64,000 nt of DNA, from contig NZ_QFRX01000001.1 of NCBI RefSeq assembly GCF_003143935.1, positions 7,240,555 through 7,304,554 of the forward strand. Direction: 5' to 3'. Shown piece by piece: positions 40,232 to 52,990 of the stretch. The notes beneath the pieces are model-generated. The model was not told the DNA's origin and did not search any database. It saw nothing but the letters and a program-made list of their open reading frames with translations. This DNA comes from Streptomyces sp. Act143. Its GTDB lineage: Bacteria > Actinomycetota > Actinomycetes > Streptomycetales > Streptomycetaceae. The first letter of the stretch is position 1. Every line of letters starts with the position of its first letter. A program made the position numbers and the translations under genes.

Positions 40232-41520
40232 CTATAGCCTCCGGACGGCGTGTTCCAAGGTTCGCCCGAGCCCGGTGTGCCGAAGTCGTAGGAGTCACCG
40301 GGCGTTGGATCAGTGGCGGGACCGCTGTTGTACGTGTCGTTCGAGTAGTACGTGCCGGAGACGGTGTTCGACTCACCGGTGTCGTACACATCACTCGTGC
40401 CGTATCCGGACGTGTCCGCATTGCGGTAGGTCGGGATGTTGTATCCGGTGTCCTGGAGCGGGTCGTAGGACGACCGGGGTGCCTCGCCGACCGGCGGCGG
40501 GGACGGGATGGGCCAGCTTCCCGAGGTGCTGCCGCCGCTGTCGTAGCGGGGCATGGCCTCCGTGGCCTGAAGGTCCAGCGGCAGGTCCATGCGGGCGGTC
40601 TGGTCGGCGCCGTAGGACGGCTGCTGCGGGATGCGCGGGGTCGGGGTGACGGCGCGGTAGGCGGCCGCGAAGCCGTTCGCCGGCTCCGGGGACGGGGCGG
40701 GGGCGGGGGTCTCGTACGAGGGGGCGGTGCGCGGCTGTGCGGCGCGCGCGTTCTCGTAGCCGGGCAGCGCGGAGGAGGCCTCGGCCACCCTGGCCCGGCT
40801 CGCGTCCAGCTCCTCGCGGCCCGGCTTCTCCTCGGCGCCCAGGACCGCCTGGATGCGGTCGGCGACCTTGCGCTTGAAGGGGCGCGGTGCGGCGCGCAGG
40901 GCGAGGGCCGCCATGACGCCGAGCAGGGACAGTTCGTAGAGGTAGGTGAAGATGGGGGCCTTCACCTCGCGGCCCGCGTACAGGCCGTGGACGAGCGCGA
41001 AGCACCAGGCCGGGTAGGCCATCATGTGCATCTTCCGCCACCGTGCCGCGACCGGCGCCGGGGACGCGAACTGGTTGCGCAGGGCGCCGGTCACGCCGAC
41101 GAAGATCATCAGCTGGCCGGCCAGGGTGCCGAGCCCGATGAGTCCGCCGCTGCCGCTGATGCCGAGCCCGAAGGGGATGAACGCGGCGATCCAGGTCGTG
41201 TGCTCCAGGGTCAGCTTGATCCCGATGTGCAGCAGCAGAAAGGCGATCGAGCCGACGGCGGTGATCCGGTGGACACCCTGCGCGACGATCCGCTGGCGGG
41301 TGTTGAGGATCATCCGGTCCTGGGCGACCAGTCCCCAGATCACGGAGCAGGTCAGGAGGACGAGCGCCACCACGCCCGCGCCGAAGTTCAGGAAGTCCTG
41401 GAGCCAGAGACCTCCGTAGACCACGACGAGGGGTATGGCCAGCAGGAAGACGGCCGACGCCACCCCAGAGGCCGAGCGGCCGGGCTTGGGGAGCGAGGTG
41501 TTACTACTACGAGGGTTCAT
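40228..41520 (-). CDS. Ferric reductase-like transmembrane protein with disordered tail
   Basis: Predicted heme-b membrane electron carrier. ATG 41520 has GGAG eight bases upstream. The first about 210 residues contain six hydrophobic segments with histidines placed for heme, notably VHRITAVGSIAFLLLHIG and MHMMAYPAWCFALVHGL, the pattern of the ferric-reductase/YedZ-MsrQ superfamily. There is no own FAD/NADPH domain, which the coupled NuoF-ferredoxin gene (GTGA overlap) can supply. Residues about 240-430 are a low-complexity Pro/Ser/Tyr/Gly-rich cytosolic or surface tail with many Tyr-Asp and Tyr-Ser pairs. I recall this pair next to leuS in other streptomycetes. Physiological acceptor unknown. 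Confidence 0.84.
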   Translation of the reverse strand: MNPRSSNTSLPKPGRSASGVASAVFLLAIPLVVVYGGLWLQDFLNFGAGVVALVLLTCSVIWGLVAQDRMILNTRQRIVAQGVHRITAVGSIAFLLLHIGIKLTLEHTTWIAAFIPFGLGISGSGGLIGLGTLAGQLMIFVGVTGALRNQFASPAPVAARWRKMHMMAYPAWCFALVHGLYAGREVKAPIFTYLYELSLLGVMAALALRAAPRPFKRKVADRIQAVLGAEEKPGREELDASRARVAEASSALPGYENARAAQPRTAPSYETPAPAPSPEPANGFAAAYRAVTPTPRIPQQPSYGADQTARMDLPLDLQATEAMPRYDSGGSTSGSWPIPSPPPVGEAPRSSYDPLQDTGYNIPTYRNADTSGYGTSDVYDTGESNTVSGTYYSNDTYNSGPATDPTPGDSYDFGTPGSGEPWNTPSGGYR

Positions 41521-41618
41521 GGGGGCAACTCCGAGCAGTTCGGGAAGGCGGTCCCGCTGCCGCACTCTAAGTGGAGCCATACCGATCGGTACGAGGTTTG
41601 AGTTATTGCGTTGTTATC

Positions 41619-41649
41619 AAAGGACAATGATGTTGTTGTGATGTCCTTT
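41619..41649. repeat. Inverted repeat in ferric reductase-leuS gap
   Basis: AAAGGACA (41619-41626) and TGTCCTTT (41642-41649), 15-base loop, in an AT-rich tract unusual for this genome. Confidence 0.6.
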
Positions 41650-41655
41650 AGCGGC

Positions 41656-41672
41656 TATTACGCGAAGTAATA
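41656..41672. promoter_or_regulatory. Operator-like palindrome TATTAC-N5-GTAATA
   Basis: A perfect 6-5-6 inverted repeat lies 136 bases upstream of the ferric-reductase-like start and 132 bases before the leuS leader peptide. It is a candidate site for a TetR- or GntR-type regulator of either divergent unit. Between 41673 and 41791 I see only a TTTGACT (-35-like, 41673-41679). Confidence 0.5.
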
Positions 41673-41791
41673 TTTGACTGTTGTTCAGTTCTTGTCGGTG
41701 ATGTCGAAGTGCTCTGCGGGGTCTGAGCGAACGGGCACCAGGTGCCAAGGAGGCATACGTATGTGCGTCGCGGCTTGCTCAACGGCTGCGG

Positions 41792-41803
41792 TACCCTGAC
41801 GCC
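41792..41803 (+). promoter_or_regulatory. Promoter -10 of leuS leader transcript
   Basis: TACCCT (41792-41797), six bases, then ATG 41804 of the leader peptide. This leaderless geometry is the same as that of proA. Confidence 0.55.
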
Positions 41804-41842
41804 ATGCGTGCCGTACGCCTTCTGCTTAGCGAGCCGCGCTGA
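41804..41842 (+). CDS. Leucine leader peptide of leuS attenuator
   Basis: A 12-residue open frame reads MRAVRLLLSEPR with three consecutive Leu codons (CTT CTG CTT) and ends with TGA inside the 5' arm of a long stem. Position, codon content and the downstream hairpins identify it as an attenuation leader sensing charged tRNA-Leu. It is too short for routine gene calling. Confidence 0.85.
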   Translation: MRAVRLLLSEPR

Positions 41843-41888
41843 TCAGTCCCGACCGCCGGACGAGCCGGCCGGTCGGAGTCAGCGCGGC
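41833..41888 (+). promoter_or_regulatory. Long leader stem overlapping leader peptide stop
   Basis: GCCGCGCTGA (41833-41842) pairs perfectly with TCAGCGCGGC (41879-41888). Inside, 41849-41859 pairs with 41865-41876 around ACGAG. A ribosome finishing the leader peptide covers the 5' arm, whereas one stalled at the Leu codons would cover less of it, so this stem can report leucine charging. Confidence 0.75.
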
Positions 41889-41889
41889 G

Positions 41890-41914
41890 TCCCCTCCTGT
41901 GCGAGGGGATTTTT
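41890..41914 (+). terminator. Attenuator terminator before leuS
   Basis: TCCCCTC (41890-41896) pairs with GAGGGGA (41903-41909) around CTGTGC, followed by T5 at 41910-41914. It sits 55 bases before the leuS ATG and directly after the long leader stem. Confidence 0.85.
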
Positions 41915-41968
41915 CGTTTCCGGAACGAGACAGCCGCTGGCAGAGACGATCGATGGAGCTTAAGGATC

Positions 41969-44839
<2,871 letters not shown>

Positions 44840-44888
44840 CCGTCGCTCCGGTGGTCTTTGGGGCGGTGAGCCCCTAAGGGTTCGGTAC

Positions 44889-44927
44889 GGGCAGGTTCGG
44901 GGTTCTTCTGGAACTTCGGGCCTGCCC
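44889..44927 (+). terminator. Hairpin after leuS
   Basis: GGGCAGG (44889-44895) pairs with CCTGCCC (44921-44927), with a GGTTC/GGAAC-like inner stem. There is no T tract; probable terminator. Confidence 0.5.
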
Positions 44928-44988
44928 GCCGCGTTTACCGTTGAAGAGCGGCGCGGAGCGGGCCGTGCCCGGCCTGAGGAGGAGTGTC

Positions 44989-45741
44989 GTGGAAGCACTG
45001 ATGGCGGTGGTCGCCCTGTTCTTCGTCCTCTTCCTGGTCCTCGGCGCCTACGCCACCGTGAAGGCGGTCGGCGCCGCCAAGCGGGGCGTGGACCGCACCA
45101 TCACCCAGGCCCGGCGCACGGTCGAGGACCACACCCTGCGGGCCAAGTCCATGGTGCAGACCGGCCCGGCGGGCGAAGTCGCCCAACTGCGGCTGAAACT
45201 GCGCACCTCCATGCGCGCCACCCAGGACGCGCTGCACGCGGGCGTGGCCGAGGACGAGTCGCTCAAGGAGTCCCTCGCCCTCTTCGAGCGGCTCAGCGCG
45301 CACGGCCATGAACTGGACGGCGAACTGCGCCGCCTGGAGTCCGAACCGGACCGCGCGACCCTCACCGAGCGCATGCCCGCGCTGCGCGAACGCACCGAAC
45401 GCATCACCGGGTCCGCGGACTCCCTGCGCTGGGCGGCCCGGGACCGGGCCCGCCGTTTCGCGGACGACGACCTGGACTCGCTGAGCACCCAGATCGACCT
45501 GGAGGCCGGTGCGCTGCGGCACTGGACGACGGCCGAGCCGGCGGACCCCGCCACCGGGCAGTCCGCGCCACCGCCCTGGCCCGAGGCCCCGGCCGCCCAC
45601 GGCTCCGGCTCCCGGCAGAGCCGGCCGGAGACCCCGCCGTCCCGCACGGCCGAAGAACCGACCCAGGCCGCCATCACCCCGCCACCCACCCGTCCCACCT
45701 ACCCGTGGCAGAAGAAGCCCCGCCCTGAGAGCACGACTTGA
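44989..45741 (+). CDS. Membrane-anchored coiled-coil hypothetical protein
   Basis: Function unknown. GTG 44989 follows GAGGAGGAG (44976-44984). The 250-residue product has one N-terminal transmembrane segment (about 4-25, LMAVVALFFVLFLVLGAYATV). A helical, Arg/Glu-rich cytosolic region follows (about 30-180, heptad-like LRLKLRTSMRATQDAL and MPALRERTERITG), then a Pro/Ser-rich tail. The build resembles membrane-tethered scaffold proteins, but there is no recognised domain. It lies between leuS and degV, transcribed in the same direction. Confidence 0.75.
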   Translation: MEALMAVVALFFVLFLVLGAYATVKAVGAAKRGVDRTITQARRTVEDHTLRAKSMVQTGPAGEVAQLRLKLRTSMRATQDALHAGVAEDESLKESLALFERLSAHGHELDGELRRLESEPDRATLTERMPALRERTERITGSADSLRWAARDRARRFADDDLDSLSTQIDLEAGALRHWTTAEPADPATGQSAPPPWPEAPAAHGSGSRQSRPETPPSRTAEEPTQAAITPPPTRPTYPWQKKPRPESTT

Positions 45742-45800
45742 TCCGGCCACGGCCCTTCCGGCCGGGAGGGGTCGGACTGCCGTCCGGGCGCTACGCCAGG

Positions 45801-45813
45801 TAACCTCCAGCTC
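45801..45813 (+). promoter_or_regulatory. Leaderless-type promoter of degV
   Basis: TAACCT (45801-45806) lies seven bases before ATG 45814, with no ribosome binding site. Confidence 0.5.
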
Positions 45814-46659
45814 ATGTCCCGCCATGTCGCGATCGTCACCGATTCAACGGCCTACCTGCCGCCGCGGACGATGGAGCGCCACGGCATCACCGCGGTGCCG
45901 CTGACCGTGGTCCTCGGCGACCAGGCACTCGAAGAGGGCACCGAGATCTCGACCCGGTCCCTGGCCCAGGCGCTCCAGAAGCGGCGCCCGGTCACCACCT
46001 CCCGCCCCAGTCCGCAGCTCTTCGCGGAGACGTACCGCAAGGTGGCCGAGAGCGGCGCCACCGGCATCGTCTCCCTGCATCTGTCCGCCGAACTCTCCGG
46101 CACCTACGACGCGGCCGTCCTCGCGGCCCGCGAGGCGCCGGTGCCGGTGCGGGTCGTGGACACCGGGATGATCGCCATGGCCCTCGGCTTCTGCGCGCTC
46201 GCGGCGGCCGAGACCGCGGAGAGCGGCGGCACCGTCGACGAGGCCGTCACCGCCGCGGAGAAGCGCGCCTCCGGCACCTCCGCCTACTTCTACGTCGACA
46301 CCCTCGACTATCTGCGCCGCGGCGGCCGGATCGGCGCCGCGCAGGCCCTCCTCGGCTCCGCACTCGCGGTCAAACCGCTGCTCCAGCTGGAGGGCGGTCG
46401 TATCGAACCGCTGGAGAAGGTGCGGACGGCGTCGAAGGCGATCGCCCGCCTGGAGGAGATCGTGGCCGACCGTGCGGGCAGCGCCCAGGTCGACATCGCC
46501 GTCCACCATCTCGCCGCCCCCGACCGGGCGTCGGCCCTGGCGGACCGGCTGCGGACGCGGCTGCCCGGGCTTGCCGACCTGCATGTCAGCGAGGTCGGAG
46601 CGGTGATCGGGGCGCACACGGGGCCCGGACTGCTGGGGGCTGTGGTTTCACCTCGGTGA
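45814..46659 (+). CDS. DegV family protein (fatty-acid binding)
   Basis: The DegV/FakB family binds a fatty acid and presents it for phosphorylation by FakA-type kinases. The 281-residue protein begins VAIVTDSTAYLPPRTME (about 4-20, the DSTAxL motif) and has TSRPSPQLFAETYRK (about 61), LSAELSGTYDAA (about 90) and the second-domain DTLDYLRRGGRIGAAQALLGS (split: YLRRGGRIG about 165), all canonical. No FakA gene is visible in the window. It is followed by comEA after about 100 bases. Confidence 0.92.
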   Translation: MSRHVAIVTDSTAYLPPRTMERHGITAVPLTVVLGDQALEEGTEISTRSLAQALQKRRPVTTSRPSPQLFAETYRKVAESGATGIVSLHLSAELSGTYDAAVLAAREAPVPVRVVDTGMIAMALGFCALAAAETAESGGTVDEAVTAAEKRASGTSAYFYVDTLDYLRRGGRIGAAQALLGSALAVKPLLQLEGGRIEPLEKVRTASKAIARLEEIVADRAGSAQVDIAVHHLAAPDRASALADRLRTRLPGLADLHVSEVGAVIGAHTGPGLLGAVVSPR

Positions 46660-46688
46660 GCCTGCCGTCACTCGTGCGGGTGGCGGAG

Positions 46689-46697
46689 TTATCCACA
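46689..46697 (+). promoter_or_regulatory. DnaA-box-like sequence upstream of comEA
   Basis: TTATCCACA matches the E. coli DnaA box consensus exactly (the Streptomyces preference is TTGTCCACA). It is a lone site in the 106-base gap between degV and comEA. Confidence 0.4.
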
Positions 46698-46765
46698 ACT
46701 GGGTGGTCGTCCCCGGGAATTGAGCAAGATCATCGCGGCTCGGCGAGGTGGCCGATCCTCGTCGC

Positions 46766-47916
<1,151 letters not shown>

Positions 47917-47920
<4 letters not shown>

Positions 47921-50496
47921 GCCGCACCCCCGGGCCCTCGACGCCCGTGCCGCCGCCACCCCATCCGCGGCCGGCCGTGCACGCCACCGCCCGTGCCCGG
48001 CTGGGCGCGGCCAACCCCCGGCAGGAAGGACCGGCCGACCTGCGGCTCGTACCGCCCGCGCTGGCCGCCTGGGCGACGGCGGCGTCGACGGTGGACGCCG
48101 CGCCGGGGTGGGTCACCGGTGTCGCCGTCGGTTGCCTGGCGGCAGCCGTCGTGCTCCTGCTCATGCGGAGACGTGCTGCCGGGCGGCGGACGGCGATCGC
48201 CGCCGTGCTGTTGTGCGTCGCCGCTGCCGCCGTCTCCGCCGGGCTGCACGGTGCCGATCTGCGCCGGGGCCCGGTTCCCGCGCTGGCGCGGGAGTACGCC
48301 ACGGTGACCGCCGAGATCGAGGTCACCTCCGATCCCCGGCTCACCCGACCGCGGGTGAAGGGGGATCACCTGGCTCCGCCCTCGGTGCTGATCGGCGCGG
48401 AGGTGCGGCGGGTCGAGGAAGCGGACGGGACGGCGGTGGTGACGCGGACGCCGGTGCTGATGATCGTCGATGTGCGGCCGGGGGACGGGCGCGGCGAAGG
48501 GGCAGGGGCGCCGGGAGCGGCTGCCGGTCCGGGGGCCTCGGCCTGGCTCCGGCTGCTGCCGTCCACCCGGGTGCGGGTGAGCGCGCGGCTGGCCCCGACG
48601 GCGGTGGCGGGTGACCGGGTGGCGGGTGTGGCGCGGGTCGAGGGCCGGGAGGCACCGGAGATCGTGGCCGAGCCGTCCGGGGCGCAGCGGCTCGCGGGGA
48701 GTCTGCGGGCGGGGCTTCGGGCGGCCACCGATCCGCTGCCCGGCGACGCCCGGGCCCTGCTGCCGGGGCTGGTCGTCGGCGACACCTCGCGGATCACGCC
48801 TGAACTGGACGAGGCGTTCAAGGCCACGGATCTCACCCACACGCTCGCCGTGTCCGGCAGCAACCTCACGATCATCCTCGCCCTGCTCATCGGACCGCCC
48901 GGGCTGGCCCAGCGCGTCGAGCGCCGAGGACTCGCGCCCCGGCTCGGCATCCCGCTGCGGACGACGGCCGTGCTCGGCGGAGTACTCACGCTGGCCTTCG
49001 TCGTCGTGTGCCGACCGGACCCGAGCGTGCTGCGGGCCGCGGCCTGCGGAACGGTCGTGCTGCTCGCCCTGGCGACCGGGCGCCGCCGGTCGCTGATCCC
49101 GGCGCTGGCGGCGGCCGTGCTGCTGCTGGTGCTGTTCGACCCTTGGCTCGCCCGCAGTTACGGGTTCCTGCTGTCGGTGCTGGCCACCGGCGCCCTGCTG
49201 ACGATCGGGCCCCGGTGGAGCGCGGCCCTGCAACGGCGTCGGGTGCCCCCGCGACTGGCCGAGGCGCTGGCCGCCGCCGGTGCCGCGCAGGCCCTGTGCG
49301 CGCCGGTCGTGGCGGTGCTGTCGGCGCGGGTGAGCCTGGTGGCGGTGCCGTGCAATCTGCTGGCGGAGGTCGCCGTGGCGCCGGCCACGGTGCTGGGCTT
49401 CGCGGCGCTGGCGACGGCACCCGTGGCGATGCCGGTGGCCAAGGTGCTGGCCTGGTGCGCGAGTTGGCCCGCCGGGTGGATCGCGGACGTCGCCCGGACC
49501 GGGGCCGCCCTGCCCGGGGCGGGGGTGGACTGGCCGGGCAACTGGGGCGGGGCGATGCTGCTCGCCGTGATCACGGGGGCCGTCGTCCTGGCCGGCCGGC
49601 CGTTGCTGCGGCACCCGTGGTGGTGCGGGGCCTGCGGGGTGCTGCTCGTGCTGGCGGTGGTCCAGCCGCCGCCGCTGACCAGGGTGGTCACGGGGTGGCC
49701 GCCGCCGGGCTGGCGGTTCGCGGTCTGTGACGTGGGCCAGGGGGACGCGACGGTGCTCGCGGCGGGCGACGGCACCGGTGTGGTGGTCGACGCCGGGCCC
49801 GATCCGGCACTCGTCGACCGGTGTCTGCGCACACTGGGGATCACGCGCATCCCGCTCGTCGTCCTGACCCACTTCCACGCCGATCATGTGGCGGGCCTGC
49901 CCGGTGTGTTGCGTGGCCGGGCCGTGGGCGCGATCGAGACGACCGGATTCGAAGAGCCCGTGGACCAGGTGGAGTTCGTACGGAGACAGGCGGCGCGGCG
50001 GCACATCCCGCTCACGCGCGCGGTCGCGGGGGAGGAGCGGCGTACGGGGGCGTTGTCCTGGCAGGTCGTGTGGCCGCCCCCGAGCGCGCCGCCGGGGGTC
50101 CCGGGAAGGCCCGCGGCGCCGGAACCGGAAGGGCCGAACGACGCCAGCGTCACGCTGCTCGTGCGGTCGGGAGGGTTGCGGTTCCTGCTGCTCGGCGATC
50201 TCGAACCGCCCTCCCAGCGAGCGCTGTTGAGATCACCCGCGGGTGCCTTGCTGGAAGGCGTGGATGTGCTCAAGGTGGCTCACCACGGCTCGGCCTACCA
50301 GGATCCGGAACTCATACGGAGGGCCGCCCCACGGCTGGCGCTGATCTCTTGCGGCCGGGACAACCCGTACGGCCACCCGGCTCCCGGCACGGTCGCGGCG
50401 CTGCGGGCCCAAGGGGCGGTGGTGCTGCGCACGGACGAGGACGGGGCGCTGGCGGTCGCCGGGACGGGGGAGGGGTTGCGGGTGACGGCAGGGTGA
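47917..50496 (+). CDS. comEC: ComEC/Rec2 family DNA-uptake channel protein
   Basis: Integral membrane protein for DNA translocation or an exported-DNA nuclease. The 859-residue product from ATG 47917 overlaps comEA by four bases. It has an N-terminal pair of membrane spans, an OB-like outer region (about 130-250), the multi-span Competence domain (about 285-560) with DLTHTLAVSGSNLTIILALL (split: HTLAVSGSN about 308), and a C-terminal metallo-beta-lactamase domain (about 600-850) with LTHFHADHVAG (HxHxDH, about 650) and VAHHGSAYQD. All parts are intact, so the gene looks functional although Streptomyces is not known to be naturally transformable. Confidence 0.93.
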
Positions 50497-50553
50497 GGTC
50501 AGGGATGGCCGGAGGCCAGGTCAAGGGGAGGGGGTGTGGCGGAGACTGAAGGC

Positions 50554-51399
50554 ATGGATTCTGAACAGGTCGACGCCTACCTCCGTCGTCTGGGAGCCGG
50601 TCGCCCGGCGCGGCCCACCACGGACGCCCTGCGCGAGCTCCAGCTGCGCCATCTGCGGACCGTGCCCTTCGAGAACCTGTCGGTGCATCTCGGCGAGGAG
50701 ATCGTGCTGGCGGAGAAGCGGCTGATGGACAAGGTGGTGGGGGCGAACAGGGGAGGGTTCTGCTACGAACTCAACGGGGCCTTCGGGACGTTGCTCGCCG
50801 CGCTGGGCTTCGACGTGACGTTGCTCGCCGCCCGGGTGTACGGCGAGGAGGGACGGCTCGGTATCCCCTACGACCATCTCGCCCTGCGGGTGCGGACGGT
50901 GGACGGGGGCGACTGGCTGGCCGACGTCGGCTTCGGGGCGCACAGTCACCGGCCGCTGGCGATCGGGGTGCGGGACGACCAGGCCGACCCCGCGGGCACC
51001 TTCCGGGTCGTGGCGGCGGCGCCGGACGCGGCGGGGGTGAGGGGCGGCGGGCCCGCGGCGGCCGAGGCCGTGGACCTGGACGTCGTCATGGACGGCAAGC
51101 CCCAGTACCGCCTGGAGATGCGGCCCCGGGTGCTCCGGGACTTCGTGGCGGGCGCGTGGTGGCACAGCACGTCGTCGGAATCGCACTTCACGCGGTCGCT
51201 GGTGTGTTCGCGGGTCACGGAGGACGGCGGCCGGATCACGCTCAGCGGCCGGGGCCTGACGGTGACGGCGGCGGACGGGACACGCGAGGTGCGCGAGCTG
51301 GCGACGGACGAGGAGGTGCTGGCGGTGTACCGGGAGCGGTTCGGGATCGCGCTGGCGCGGGTGCCGGAGGTACGGGACTTCGACCGGGGCGGTCGGTAG
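50554..51399 (+). CDS. Arylamine N-acetyltransferase family protein
   Basis: Transfers acetyl or related acyl groups from CoA to an aromatic amine. I use ATG 50554 (MDSEQVDAYLRRLG), GGAG ten bases upstream; GTG 50536 is in frame. The 281-residue product has the catalytic Cys in RGGFCYELNGAF (about 72), His in PYDHLALRV (about 108) and Asp in WLADVGFGAH (about 125), the complete NAT triad. There is no biosynthetic cluster around it, so a detoxification or housekeeping role is likelier than a role in a natural product such as rifamycin-type ring closure. Confidence 0.92.
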   Translation: MDSEQVDAYLRRLGAGRPARPTTDALRELQLRHLRTVPFENLSVHLGEEIVLAEKRLMDKVVGANRGGFCYELNGAFGTLLAALGFDVTLLAARVYGEEGRLGIPYDHLALRVRTVDGGDWLADVGFGAHSHRPLAIGVRDDQADPAGTFRVVAAAPDAAGVRGGGPAAAEAVDLDVVMDGKPQYRLEMRPRVLRDFVAGAWWHSTSSESHFTRSLVCSRVTEDGGRITLSGRGLTVTAADGTREVRELATDEEVLAVYRERFGIALARVPEVRDFDRGGR

Positions 51400-51514
51400 G
51401 CAGGGTGAGGGAGCGGGGGTGCGGCGGCGCGGGAGAGGCAAAGGGGGGTTCACAAGAAGGCGGGCGGGCTGTCGTGGTGCGGGCGGTGTCGGGTGGGTGC
51501 CGGAGAATGGGCTC

Positions 51515-51760
51515 GTGAGTGATGTGAGACATGTGCTGGTGCTGCCCGACCGGGATGCCGCGGAGGAAGCGGCGGAGGCGCTCGCGGAGCGGTTCGGGGT
51601 GGCCGAGGAGCCGCAGCTGGTGCGGGACGCGTTGGCCGGGGAGGACGACGCAGAGGACGCGCAGTGGCTGGTCGTCCTGCGGGACGAGGAGGGACGGCTC
51701 GATCCCGCGGAGCTGGACGAGTTCGCGGGGGAGTGGGACGGCTGGCGGGAGGAGCCGTAG
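51515..51760 (+). CDS. 81-residue acidic hypothetical protein
   Basis: Function not recognised. I start at GTG 51515, six bases after GAGAAT (51503-51508), another leaderless-type layout; upstream frame has no site. The protein is strongly acidic with alternating helices and strands (VLVLPDRDAAEEAAEALAERFG, then QWLVVLRDEEGRLDPAELDEFAGEWDGW in two parts), which suggests a small ferredoxin-like alpha/beta fold. There is no Cys, membrane span or signal. It lies between the NAT gene and holA. Confidence 0.7.
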   Translation: MSDVRHVLVLPDRDAAEEAAEALAERFGVAEEPQLVRDALAGEDDAEDAQWLVVLRDEEGRLDPAELDEFAGEWDGWREEP

Positions 51761-51863
51761 GGAGTGCGGGGCGGTGACCTGTCGGCAGGGCTCGGGGGAG
51801 CGGTGACCTGTCGGCAGGGCTCGGGGGCCTTCGTTGTCAGTGGTGCGTGCCATGCTTGTCGCG

Positions 51864-52853
51864 ATGGCCAGGAAGACTGCGAATGACGACCCTCTCGCCC
51901 CCGTGACGCTTGCCGTGGGCCAGGAGGACCTTCTGCTCGACCGTGCCGTGCAGGAGGTGGTGGCCGCCGCCCGGGCCGCCGACGCCGACACGGACGTACG
52001 GGACCTGACCCCGGACCAGTTGCAGCCCGGCACCCTCGCCGAGCTGACCAGTCCCTCGCTGTTCGCGGAGCGCAAGGTCGTGGTGGTGCGCAACGCGCAG
52101 GACCTGTCGGCCGACACGGTCAAGGACGTGAAGGCGTATCTCGGGTCACCCGCCGAGGAGATCACGCTCGTGCTGCTGCACGCGGGCGGTGTGAAGGGCA
52201 AGGGGCTCCTCGACGCCGCGCGCAAGGCGGGTGCGCGGGAGGTGGCCTGCCCGAAGATGACCAAGCCGGCGGATCGGCTGGCGTTCGTGCGGGGCGAGTT
52301 CCGGACGGCCGGGCGGTCGGCGACGCCGGAGGCGAGTCAGGCGCTGGTCGATGCGATCGGCAGCGATCTGCGAGAGCTGGCGTCGGCCGTGTCGCAGCTG
52401 GTGGCCGACGTCGAGGGGACGATCGACGAGGCGGTGGTCGGGCGGTACTACACCGGCCGGGCCGAGGCGTCGAGCTTCACCGTCGCCGACCGGGCGGTCG
52501 AGGGGCGGGCCGCGGAGGCGCTGGAGGCGCTGCGGTGGTCACTGGCGACCGGGGTGGCGCCGGTGATGATCACCAGCGCGCTGGCACAGGGCGTGCGGGC
52601 GATCGGGAAGCTGTCGTCGGCGCGGGGCGGGCGGCCCGCGGATCTCGCGCGGGAGCTGGGGATGCCGCCGTGGAAGATCGACCGGGTGCGTCAGCAGATG
52701 CGGGGGTGGACGCCGGACGCGGTCGCGGTCGCGCTGCGGGCGGTGGCCGAGGCGGACGCCGGGGTGAAGGGCGGCGGGGACGATCCGGAGTACGCCCTGG
52801 AGAAGGCGGTGGTCACCATCGCCCGGGCGGCGCGGTCGCGAGGGCGGGCGTAG
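51864..52853 (+). CDS. holA: DNA polymerase III subunit delta
   Basis: Clamp-loader subunit that opens the sliding clamp. Starting at ATG 51864, the 329-residue protein has VTLAVGQEDLLLDRAVQEV at its N-terminus, the characteristic SLFAERKVVVVRNAQDL region (about 64), and a C-terminal helical domain with the family pattern LARELGMPPWKIDRVRQQMRGW (split: MPPWKIDRVRQQ about 268). No P-loop is present, as expected for delta. It follows the comEA-comEC genes, a common actinobacterial neighbourhood. Confidence 0.93.
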   Translation: MARKTANDDPLAPVTLAVGQEDLLLDRAVQEVVAAARAADADTDVRDLTPDQLQPGTLAELTSPSLFAERKVVVVRNAQDLSADTVKDVKAYLGSPAEEITLVLLHAGGVKGKGLLDAARKAGAREVACPKMTKPADRLAFVRGEFRTAGRSATPEASQALVDAIGSDLRELASAVSQLVADVEGTIDEAVVGRYYTGRAEASSFTVADRAVEGRAAEALEALRWSLATGVAPVMITSALAQGVRAIGKLSSARGGRPADLARELGMPPWKIDRVRQQMRGWTPDAVAVALRAVAEADAGVKGGGDDPEYALEKAVVTIARAARSRGRA

Positions 52854-52990
52854 GCGGCGACGCCGGCTCTGCGCCGGCGCGGCGCGGTTTCGTGGGTGAA
52901 CCTCGGCCGGGCTGCAGATGCCGGTCGACGAGAGGACAACCGGAGCTGTCAGCCGCATGTCGCCGAGGTCATGGAGAGGTGGCGGTCGCC

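Noticed and set aside
41804..41968. T-box riboswitch for leuS.
   Set aside because: I find no AGGGTGGNACCGCG-type T-box sequence. The Leu-codon leader peptide and terminator fit attenuation instead.
46689..46697. Replication origin.
   Set aside because: A single DnaA box without dnaA/dnaN or a box cluster is not an origin.
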